Assembly: GCA_002419445.1 (NCBI GenBank)
Contig: DIGC01000072.1
Span: 1-5,085 of the forward strand
Length of the DNA: 5,085 nt
Origin: Caryophanales bacterium UBA5732
GTDB lineage: Bacteria > Bacillota_I > Bacilli_A > Izemoplasmatales > Hujiaoplasmataceae
Direction: 5' to 3'
Notes under the pieces: generated by a model
Databases searched by the model: none
What the model saw: the letters and a program-made list of their open reading frames with translations, nothing else
What the model was told of the DNA's origin: nothing
Position numbers and translations under genes: made by a program
Shown: in pieces, positions 1-4,678 of the stretch
Numbering within the stretch: the stretch's first letter is position 1
Layout of the letters: each line of letters opens with the position of its first letter

Positions 1-290
1 TGAATCCTTATGGTAGAACTGATGATTTTGCTTTAGCAACAAACAGATCATTTACTGTTTCGGTAAGTACGGACGGTGTTAATTTTACTAGTATCGGTAC
101 GGGAGTTCCTGGAACATCGACTAGTATGTCTGCTAATTTTAATTCATATAGTTTTAACATACCTTCTGAGTTTTTAAATCAACCGATCTATATTAAAATA
201 TATTATAATGGTGCGACTAAAAAAACAGGGGGCACAGTTGCTTATTCAAGACTAATAATTGATGATTTAGTAATTACACATAATAATTAG
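1..290 (+). CDS. C-terminal end of a probable secreted beta-sandwich protein (5' end outside window)
   Basis: An open frame enters from the left edge (first complete codon at base 3) and ends at TAG 288-290, giving 95 C-terminal residues. The visible part is rich in Ser, Thr, Asn and Gly with alternating hydrophobic residues. It has no membrane segment, no sortase-type LPxTG signal and no cysteine. Near the end it reads YSRLIIDDLVI. A final strand of the form hydrophobic-DD-hydrophobic is typical of extracellular jelly-roll or beta-sandwich modules in secreted Gram-positive nucleases, lamin-tail proteins and carbohydrate-binding proteins. From composition I infer an exported protein, but the catalytic or binding part is outside the window, so no specific function can be given. 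Its stop codon lies inside the 5' arm of a terminator, so it is the last gene of its transcript. Confidence 0.7.
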   Translation, partial: NPYGRTDDFALATNRSFTVSVSTDGVNFTSIGTGVPGTSTSMSANFNSYSFNIPSEFLNQPIYIKIYYNGATKKTGGTVAYSRLIIDDLVITHNN

Positions 291-315
291 GAAGAAGAAA
301 TTCTTCCTTTTTTTT
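289..315 (+). terminator. Rho-independent terminator of the secreted-protein gene
   Basis: An 8-bp perfect stem (AGGAAGAA at 289-296 pairs with TTCTTCCT at 301-308) closes a GAAA tetraloop and runs into an unbroken T tract ending at 315. The 5' arm begins inside the TAG stop, so the ribosome finishes right on the hairpin. It separates the upstream gene from the signal peptidase operon. Confidence 0.85.
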
Positions 316-349
316 ATCAATTATAATCTAAACATTCTTTTTTTTCTTA

Positions 350-378
350 TTGTCTAAAAAGCTTAAATATGTTATAAT
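350..378 (+). promoter_or_regulatory. Promoter of the signal peptidase operon (extended -10)
   Basis: TTGTCT at 350-355 (4 of 6 against TTGACA) lies 17 bp before a perfect TATAAT at 373-378. A TG one base upstream of it (370-371) makes an extended -10. Transcription should start near 385, leaving a leader of about 35 nt before the first ATG at 420, with AGGGG at 406-410 as its Shine-Dalgarno site. No hairpin or riboswitch is apparent in this short leader. Confidence 0.75.
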
Positions 379-419
379 TTTGTCCAAACAAATTAGATGT
401 TGCTTAGGGGAATATATAA

Positions 420-977
420 ATGGAAAATAATATAAAAAAGAAAATATTGTCACTTTTGTTTTATGTTGTTGTCGGAATTTTGGTTATCTTCATCATCTTT
501 GAAGTTGTGTTTCCTAAATATACCGTTAAAGTCTTTGGGTTTAAACCATATACAGTCATCACAAGAAGTATGGAACCGATAATTATGGAAAACGATTTAA
601 TCTTCGTGACTAATCCTAAACTAGAAGAACTGAATAAAGATGACATCATTACCTTCTCAGTCGATATCTATAATGATGGAGTAATGGATATAGTCACTCA
701 TTACATTTATTCTGTAGAATTAGTTGACGGTGAGAGAGTATATAAAACCAATGGACATCTTTTACCGGTTGATGCCTGGGAACTAAGTGATGAAGATATC
801 TTAGGTGAATATGGTTTTCGTGTACATTTTTTAGGTAAAATAATAGAATTTATTAGAAGTCCGTTTGGGATAGCGGCGATAGTAGTAAATATTGGTGTGA
901 TTATAGCGATTGTTTATTTATTAAAAAGTAGTAAAACTGAAGTTGAAAAGGCCGAAGAAATAAAAGAAGATAAATAA
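420..977 (+). CDS. Signal peptidase I, SipW/ER type (first paralogue)
   Basis: This 185-residue membrane serine protease should remove signal peptides from exported proteins at the outer face of the cytoplasmic membrane. It has a short Lys-rich N-terminus, a membrane segment at about 10-31, an external catalytic domain at about 32-145, a second membrane segment at about 149-168, and a charged Lys/Glu tail. The nucleophile motif SMEP starts at Ser50. The GD-like box is KDDIITF at 73-79. The second catalytic motif is VTHYI with His94, where P-type signal peptidases carry Lys; this marks the SipW/archaeal/ER type, which uses Ser-His. KTNG at 109-112 stands where the family usually has TKGDAN, and Asp118 in VDAW is a possible acidic partner. 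Length and two-membrane topology fit SipW-like enzymes. ATG 420 is supported by AGGGG 9 nt upstream. It is the first gene of a three-gene operon. The family is clear; the substrates are unknown. Confidence 0.9.
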   Translation: MENNIKKKILSLLFYVVVGILVIFIIFEVVFPKYTVKVFGFKPYTVITRSMEPIIMENDLIFVTNPKLEELNKDDIITFSVDIYNDGVMDIVTHYIYSVELVDGERVYKTNGHLLPVDAWELSDEDILGEYGFRVHFLGKIIEFIRSPFGIAAIVVNIGVIIAIVYLLKSSKTEVEKAEEIKEDK

Positions 978-999
978 ATTTTTTACTGGAGTTTTTATA

Positions 1000-1590
1000 A
1001 TGATAGCCAGAAACTTAATTAACGATAGCGAAATCAATAAGCGATTGTTAAATGTCATGATAAAAAATAAATATTTCAAACATTTTCGTTTGGCCGCTTT
1101 GTTAGCAATTTTGACATTGTTGTTTTTTGCGATGCCGTTGATTATGCCTAATACCAGCGCTAAATTATTCAATGGTTACGGCAGTTTTGCCGTACCTTAT
1201 CAAGCTGAATCTATTGATGGTAAAGTCAGTAAAATAATTGTGTGGATTGAGAATGTAAATGTTGATAATTTACAGCCACAGCAATTAGTGGCGGTTAATA
1301 ACCAAGGCACGATTTGGATTGAACAGGTTAATACTATCGATTATGAACAAAACCAAATTATCACTACCTATGATGGCGAGATTGCTAGAAGATATAATTT
1401 AGAAGATGTTGAAGGTTTATTTAACCGAGAAGCTAATATCTTTGGTGTATTCTACTATTTTGCCTCAAGACCTATAGGCTTATTTTTAATGACTGTGGCT
1501 TTTGGCGGTTCTTTAGTTGTTGGGTATATAGGTTTTGTTAGAAACCTCAAGAGTTCAATTAAAAGATTTAAGGAAAATTATGAATCCTAA
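1000..1590 (+). CDS. Membrane protein resembling a catalytically inactive signal peptidase
   Basis: This 196-residue protein has about 30 mainly cytoplasmic residues, a membrane segment at about 31-50, an external domain at about 51-153, and a membrane segment at about 158-180 with a basic tail. On its own it has no obvious motif. By eye it lines up with its two signal peptidase neighbours along its length: LFNGYG (56-61) with VFGFKP, IIVWIENVNVDNL (79-91) with the strand and loop before the GD box, a TYDG turn (123-126) with KTNG, YNLEDVEG (132-139) with WELSDEDILG, and a final membrane helix at the same distance. At the Ser position it has Ala69 (or Gln68, depending on the gap), and at the His position Glu108. 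I therefore infer a non-proteolytic paralogue. ATG 1000 follows TGGAG (987-991) by 8 nt. It starts 22 nt after the first peptidase gene and overlaps the next by 11 nt. Alternative: an unrelated two-pass protein of unknown function. Confidence 0.7.
   Translation: MIARNLINDSEINKRLLNVMIKNKYFKHFRLAALLAILTLLFFAMPLIMPNTSAKLFNGYGSFAVPYQAESIDGKVSKIIVWIENVNVDNLQPQQLVAVNNQGTIWIEQVNTIDYEQNQIITTYDGEIARRYNLEDVEGLFNREANIFGVFYYFASRPIGLFLMTVAFGGSLVVGYIGFVRNLKSSIKRFKENYES
1571..1574 (+). promoter_or_regulatory. Ribosome binding site that sets the start of the second signal peptidase
   Basis: AGGA (AAGGA if base 1570 is counted) sits 5 nt before ATG 1580, inside the end of the preceding gene. It supports the ATG over the upstream in-frame TTG at 1535, which has no Shine-Dalgarno site and would add 15 unconserved residues ahead of the basic N-terminus. 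Confidence 0.7.
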
Positions 1591-2152
1591 GAAAAAAAAG
1601 TTTGATTTAATTAAGAATATTCTTTTTTACGTACTGGCTTTTCTATTAGCTGGTTATTTACTTGTCGATATTATCGCTCCGGAAAAAACTGTTTCTATTT
1701 TTGGAGTTAAATCGTTCGTGATTGTTTCTGACAGTATGGAACCAACCATCAATGTTAGTGATGCAGTAGTTGTTATGAAGATTAATCCGGATAAACTTTT
1801 ACCGGGAGATATTATCACTTTTGAAGCATATTTACCTGATTTAGGGCAAAGAGCTTATGTGACGCATTATATCGGAGAGATTATTCCTGATGGCGATGGT
1901 TATATTTTTAAAACCAATGGCGAAGGCGTAACTGAATTTGATCAGTGGACGGATGAAGACGGTTTGGATGTAGAGATAACCGAAGAAGATATCATTGGTA
2001 TAGTAGCTTTTAAAATCCCTAAAGCCGGACATGTTTTTAAGATAATACAAGATCCGGTTATGTTAGGTTTAATCGTTATAAATGTGGGAATTATTATTTA
2101 TATAATTCATTACATCAGAAAGAATAAAACGAAAGAAAGCGATAAAGAATAA
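1580..2152 (+). CDS. Signal peptidase I, SipW/ER type (second paralogue)
   Basis: This 190-residue paralogue of the peptidase at 420 shares its layout: four consecutive lysines near the start, a membrane segment at about 14-33, an external catalytic domain, a membrane segment at about 160-179, and a charged tail. The nucleophile motif is SDSMEPT with Ser52. The GD box is PGDIITF (75-81), closer to consensus than in the first paralogue. The general base is His96 in VTHYI. KTNG (111-114) replaces the usual TKGDAN, with Asp121 in FDQW as the likely acidic partner. An insertion of several acidic residues (about 125-136) precedes EEDIIG. It should cleave exported proteins outside the membrane. ATG 1580 overlaps the previous gene's stop by 11 nt, which implies translational coupling. 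Codons 4-7 form a run of lysines containing eight A in a row. A strong terminator follows 6 nt after the stop. Retaining two active paralogues suggests divided substrate specificity, which is inference. Confidence 0.9.
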   Translation: MNPKKKKFDLIKNILFYVLAFLLAGYLLVDIIAPEKTVSIFGVKSFVIVSDSMEPTINVSDAVVVMKINPDKLLPGDIITFEAYLPDLGQRAYVTHYIGEIIPDGDGYIFKTNGEGVTEFDQWTDEDGLDVEITEEDIIGIVAFKIPKAGHVFKIIQDPVMLGLIVINVGIIIYIIHYIRKNKTKESDKE

Positions 2153-2157
2153 TCATG

Positions 2158-2188
2158 ACGGTTGAAGTTCTCAACCGTTTTCTTTTTT
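2158..2188 (+). terminator. Rho-independent terminator of the signal peptidase operon
   Basis: An 8-bp perfect stem (ACGGTTGA at 2158-2165 pairs with TCAACCGT at 2171-2178) with a 5-nt loop is followed by a T-rich tract to 2188 broken by one C. It lies just after the TAA at 2150-2152 and closes the three-gene unit. Confidence 0.85.
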
Positions 2189-2231
2189 AAATTATTTTAT
2201 TGGTAGATATTGATTATTAAACTTGGATATC

Positions 2232-2260
2232 TTGAATTTTGGGCTATTATGTAATAAAAT
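2232..2260 (+). promoter_or_regulatory. Promoter of the GyrI-like/DUF975 gene pair
   Basis: TTGAAT at 2232-2237 (4 of 6) and TAAAAT at 2255-2260 (5 of 6) are separated by exactly 17 bp. Transcription would begin near 2267, giving a very short leader that consists mostly of the ribosome binding site. This fits the position just after the previous terminator. No clear operator was seen. Confidence 0.6.
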
Positions 2261-2270
2261 AGTATTTGAA

Positions 2271-2276
2271 GAGGTG
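2271..2276 (+). promoter_or_regulatory. Ribosome binding site that decides the GyrI-like gene start
   Basis: GAGGTG (within AAGAGGTGAT) is a strong match to the 16S 3' end. The spacer to ATG 2284 is 7 nt, the usual distance. The in-frame TTG at 2281 is only 4 nt away and would add just one residue, so ATG is preferred. Confidence 0.7.
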
Positions 2277-2283
2277 ATTCTTG

Positions 2284-2763
2284 ATGAAATACGTTGTTAA
2301 AGAGTATGGGACAAGATATTTTGCAGGAATTGAGCTGATTGGCGGCTTAAAAGTAAATACTAATGACTATGATAAAATCCCTGGACTCTGGGATGATTTT
2401 AGGGAGTTGTATTTAAAAGATATTCCTAATCAAAAGATTCCTAATTGTTTTATCGGCCTTGAGATGTATCGTTTTGATTTTTTAGATTCAAAAACGCTAG
2501 ATTATTTCGCTTTGGTTGAAATCAGCGAATTATATGACACAGGCGGTGATGAAGTCATCACCAAGAAATTACCTAAAGGAAAATACATCAGTTTTACGAT
2601 CGAGCATGATGATTTATCTAATGAAGTAGAAAAGGTTTATGAATATGTTGAGAATGAACGGATTAACGTTCATTTAGGATTTGACGTTAAAGAGTATTTA
2701 GTTTCAGAAGATTATAAAAATAGCGGAGCTAAATTGTTATTGACATTTAAGCTTGAAGAATAG
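2284..2763 (+). CDS. Stand-alone GyrI-like / AraC effector-binding domain protein
   Basis: This 159-residue soluble protein has no signal peptide or membrane segment. Its pattern fits the GyrI-like small-molecule-binding fold (AraC-type effector-binding domain; SHS2-type duplicated beta-alpha-beta). There is an N-terminal strand with RYFAGIE (11-17), a helix with GLWDDF (34-39), a central strand with FALVEIS (75-81), then LPKGKYISF (96-104) leading into a helix of the second repeat. It closes with FDVKEYLV (133-140), where Glu137-Tyr138 match the conserved Glu-Tyr pair, and the last strand LLLTFKLE (151-158). The length is that of a single domain: no helix-turn-helix is fused, so it is not itself an AraC or MerR regulator. 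Such proteins bind hydrophobic or cationic small molecules, and some (SbmC/GyrI) protect DNA gyrase. The specific role here is unknown. It is co-transcribed with a DUF975 membrane protein that starts 12 nt downstream. Confidence 0.75.
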   Translation: MKYVVKEYGTRYFAGIELIGGLKVNTNDYDKIPGLWDDFRELYLKDIPNQKIPNCFIGLEMYRFDFLDSKTLDYFALVEISELYDTGGDEVITKKLPKGKYISFTIEHDDLSNEVEKVYEYVENERINVHLGFDVKEYLVSEDYKNSGAKLLLTFKLEE

Positions 2764-2775
2764 AGCGGAAATTAG

Positions 2776-3477
2776 ATGATTAGACTAAGTAAGGATTACA
2801 GGTTGGAAGCTGAAAAAAACATGACCGGTAGATTCGGTGAGGTAATATTGTTTTTGCTGATTACAGGAGCCATCTCTTTTGGTTTTATTTGGTTATCTGA
2901 ATATTTTAGTCCATTATTAGACATAAACGGGAATATAGTCGACCCAGGTATTCCTCTAGTAGTAACAATATCCAGTATTGTCGGTTTGTTATTTAATTCC
3001 GCAACTGCTTATAGTACAGAGAGTGTTTTTATTGACATAACAAGTAAAGAAAGTATCAATGTTTGGGATAAGATTATACTAGGTTATATCAATGACTTTG
3101 CGAGAAACATTATTTTACAGTTAGTAAAAACAATATTTATTTTACTTTGGTCGATGTTACTTGTAATTCCGGGAATTGTTAAAGCTTATGCTTATTCAAT
3201 GACTTTTTATATCGCAGTGAAAGAACCTGAACAAAAGGGTATTGACGCTATTACCAAATCAAAAGATTTGATGAACGGGAAAAAAACTGATTTTTTTTCT
3301 TTGGATTTATCTTATTTAGGTTGGTATTTATTAGGGTTTTTGACTTTTGGAATTATCTGGTTATGGGTTATACCAAAACATTTAACCGCAAGAACTGTAT
3401 TTTATAATGATGTGTATGAAGAAAGTTTAAGACATGAACCGGCAAAGAAAAACATGATTCAAGAACCACTGTTTTAA
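2776..3477 (+). CDS. DUF975 family multi-pass membrane protein
   Basis: This 233-residue integral membrane protein has hydrophobic segments at about 23-40, 59-79, 112-132 (possibly continuing to 148) and 176-199. It matches the DUF975 pattern known from low-GC Gram-positives: an N-terminal polar helix with LEAEKNMTGRFG, then IPGIVKAYAYSMTFYI (131-146), a cytoplasmic stretch with AITKSKDLMNGKK (158-170), and LSYLGWYLLG (178-187) entering the last membrane segment and a C-terminal FYNDVYEE (209-216). The IPGI...A..S..LM.G segment is the clearest signature. The family's function is not established, although the fold resembles other membrane proteins with glycerophosphoryl-diester-phosphodiesterase-type membrane domains. 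It starts 12 nt after the GyrI-like gene with only a weak upstream GCGGAA, so it may depend on coupling. It ends in tandem TAA TAA. Confidence 0.8.
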   Translation: MIRLSKDYRLEAEKNMTGRFGEVILFLLITGAISFGFIWLSEYFSPLLDINGNIVDPGIPLVVTISSIVGLLFNSATAYSTESVFIDITSKESINVWDKIILGYINDFARNIILQLVKTIFILLWSMLLVIPGIVKAYAYSMTFYIAVKEPEQKGIDAITKSKDLMNGKKTDFFSLDLSYLGWYLLGFLTFGIIWLWVIPKHLTARTVFYNDVYEESLRHEPAKKNMIQEPLF

Positions 3478-3490
3478 TAAATTTTTGTAT

Positions 3491-3510
3491 AAGGCCAGTA
3501 GGCCTTTTTT
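3491..3510 (+). terminator. Rho-independent terminator after the DUF975 gene
   Basis: A 6-bp GC-rich stem (AAGGCC at 3491-3496 pairs with GGCCTT at 3501-3506) with an AGTA loop flows into TTTTTT at 3505-3510. It starts 11 nt after the tandem stops and separates this unit from the threonine operon. The opposite strand lacks a good T tract after the hairpin, so it is probably one-way. Confidence 0.85.
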
Positions 3511-3552
3511 CTTAGAAAAAACTTAAAAATTAATCTATCAATGAGTGAGATT

Positions 3553-3563
3553 TATGTTATAAT
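3553..3563 (+). promoter_or_regulatory. Extended -10 promoter of the tdh-kbl operon
   Basis: TATGTTATAAT contains a perfect TATAAT (3558-3563) with TG one base upstream (3555-3556). The -35 region is poor: CTATCA at 3535-3540 with a 17-bp spacer matches at 3 of 6. The promoter probably relies on the extended -10. The expected start is near 3570, next to the cre-like site. The same 11-mer forms the signal peptidase operon promoter at 368-378. Confidence 0.7.
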
Positions 3564-3571
3564 AATTATGA

Positions 3572-3585
3572 TGTAAGCGTTTGTA
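3572..3585 (+). promoter_or_regulatory. Possible cre (CcpA) operator at the tdh transcription start
   Basis: TGTAAGCGTTTGTA matches 13 of 14 positions of the degenerate cre consensus TGWAARCGYTWNCW; the exception is T in place of C at position 13. It begins 8 bp after the -10 box, over or just past the expected start site, where CcpA binding would repress. Catabolite repression of amino acid degradation would make sense. The consensus is loose, and the presence of CcpA in this genome is unknown. Confidence 0.45.
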
Positions 3586-3601
3586 AAAAAGGAGAACAGA
3601 T

Positions 3602-4675
3602 ATGACGAATTTTACAAATCAAAAGCAACTAGAAATGATGGCAGTAGTTAAGGATAAACCGGAAAAAGGCTTTTCAATAGTTAGAAAAACCATTTCTACA
3701 GATTTAAATTTAGGTGAGGTTTTAATTAAAGTTTCCAGTGTTAGTTTTTGCGGCACTGACTCGCATATTTATAATTATGATGATTGGGCAAAGAATAGAC
3801 TTAAATTACCGCTGACTGTGGGACATGAATTAATGGGTGAGATTATTAAGATCGCACCTGACGTTTTGAGAGTTAAGGTTGGTGATATTGTCAGCGCTGA
3901 AAGTCATATCATCTGCAATACTTGTGAATTCTGTTTACGAGGCGAAGGACATATTTGTGAAAACACAAAAATAATTGGTGTTGACATCGACGGTTGTTTT
4001 GCGGAATACGTTAAACTACCGGCACAAAACTGTTTCGTCAATGATAAAAATAATAAGCATTTACTACACCTTTCCGTTCAAGAACCTTTAGGTAATGCCG
4101 TTCATACCGTCTGTGCTTTTCCTGTTGAAGAAAAAACTGTGGTTATTGTCGGTTGTGGTCCGATAGGGTTAATGGGTGTTGACGTCGCTAAAGCTTGTAA
4201 GGCAAAAACTGTAATTGCGGTCGAAGTTAATGAATATCGAAGAAATCTCGCTAAGGAATTAGGAGCGGATTTTGTGATTAACCCGATGACTGACGATACT
4301 TACAAAAAAGTTATGGAATTAACTAATAATAAAGGCGCAGATGTCGTTTGTGAATTTTCCGGGAATAAGAGTGCAATTCAAACCGCTTTCAAGTACATTA
4401 AACATGGTGGCGGAATGTCAATGTTAGGTCTTCCTAATGAACAGATTAGTTTAAATATCGCTGACGATGTCGTGTTTAAGGGGATTCATATTTATGGCGT
4501 TGTCGGTCGAAGAATCTATGATACTTGGGACAAGATGAAAGAATTGATTGATAATGATTTATTGCATCTAGATAAGATAGTTACTCATCAGTTCCCGCTG
4601 AGTAAAATAAATGAAGCCGCAGAAGTTATGAACAACAAAAATTGCGGAAAAATTATCTTGATACCAGGAGAATAG
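3602..4675 (+). CDS. tdh: L-threonine 3-dehydrogenase (zinc-dependent)
   Basis: This 357-residue cytoplasmic medium-chain dehydrogenase oxidises L-threonine with NAD+ to 2-amino-3-ketobutyrate. The catalytic zinc site is Cys50 (in FCGTDSHIYNYDDW) and His75-Glu76 (in GHE), with Glu161 (QEPLGNAVHT) at the conserved acidic position. All four structural-zinc cysteines are present (105, 108, 111, 119). His102, three residues before the first of these, matches the E. coli Tdh specificity histidine (His90). The nucleotide-binding motif is GCGPIG (184-189), and AVEVNEYRR (206-214) with acidic Glu208 indicates NAD rather than NADP. VNEYR is a Tdh hallmark. Relative to E. coli Tdh (341 aa) it has about 12 extra N-terminal residues. 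ATG 3602 has GGAG 7 nt upstream, while Met12/Met13 have none. kbl follows after 3 nt, which confirms the pathway. A generic polyol dehydrogenase is less likely. Confidence 0.93.
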   Translation: MTNFTNQKQLEMMAVVKDKPEKGFSIVRKTISTDLNLGEVLIKVSSVSFCGTDSHIYNYDDWAKNRLKLPLTVGHELMGEIIKIAPDVLRVKVGDIVSAESHIICNTCEFCLRGEGHICENTKIIGVDIDGCFAEYVKLPAQNCFVNDKNNKHLLHLSVQEPLGNAVHTVCAFPVEEKTVVIVGCGPIGLMGVDVAKACKAKTVIAVEVNEYRRNLAKELGADFVINPMTDDTYKKVMELTNNKGADVVCEFSGNKSAIQTAFKYIKHGGGMSMLGLPNEQISLNIADDVVFKGIHIYGVVGRRIYDTWDKMKELIDNDLLHLDKIVTHQFPLSKINEAAEVMNNKNCGKIILIPGE

Positions 4676-4678
4676 ATT

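Noticed and set aside
461..649. 62-residue open frame on the minus strand
   Set aside because: It lies entirely inside the first signal peptidase gene, with no ribosome binding site or known motif; an antisense shadow.
921..1172. 83-residue open frame on the minus strand
   Set aside because: It spans the junction of two well-supported + strand genes; its composition mirrors the antisense of hydrophobic AT-rich codons. No motif or start context.
1535..1579. TTG start extending the second signal peptidase by 15 residues
   Set aside because: No Shine-Dalgarno site, a 56-nt overlap with the preceding gene, and added residues unlike the paralogue's N-terminus. ATG 1580 has AGGA at good spacing.
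1841..2050. 69-residue open frame on the minus strand
   Set aside because: Contained within the second signal peptidase gene, with no supporting signal.
2244..2262. Imperfect inverted repeat CTATT...AATAG around the -10 of the GyrI-like gene
   Set aside because: Only 5-bp arms in AT-rich DNA and overlapping promoter elements; expected by chance.
2281..2283. TTG start one codon before the GyrI-like gene ATG
   Set aside because: Only 4 nt from the GAGGTG site, while ATG 2284 is at a normal 7 nt.
3280..3298. A7 and T8 homopolymer runs inside the DUF975 gene
   Set aside because: They encode Lys-Lys and Phe-Phe in frame with the family pattern intact on both sides, so there is no frameshift; such runs are common at this base composition.
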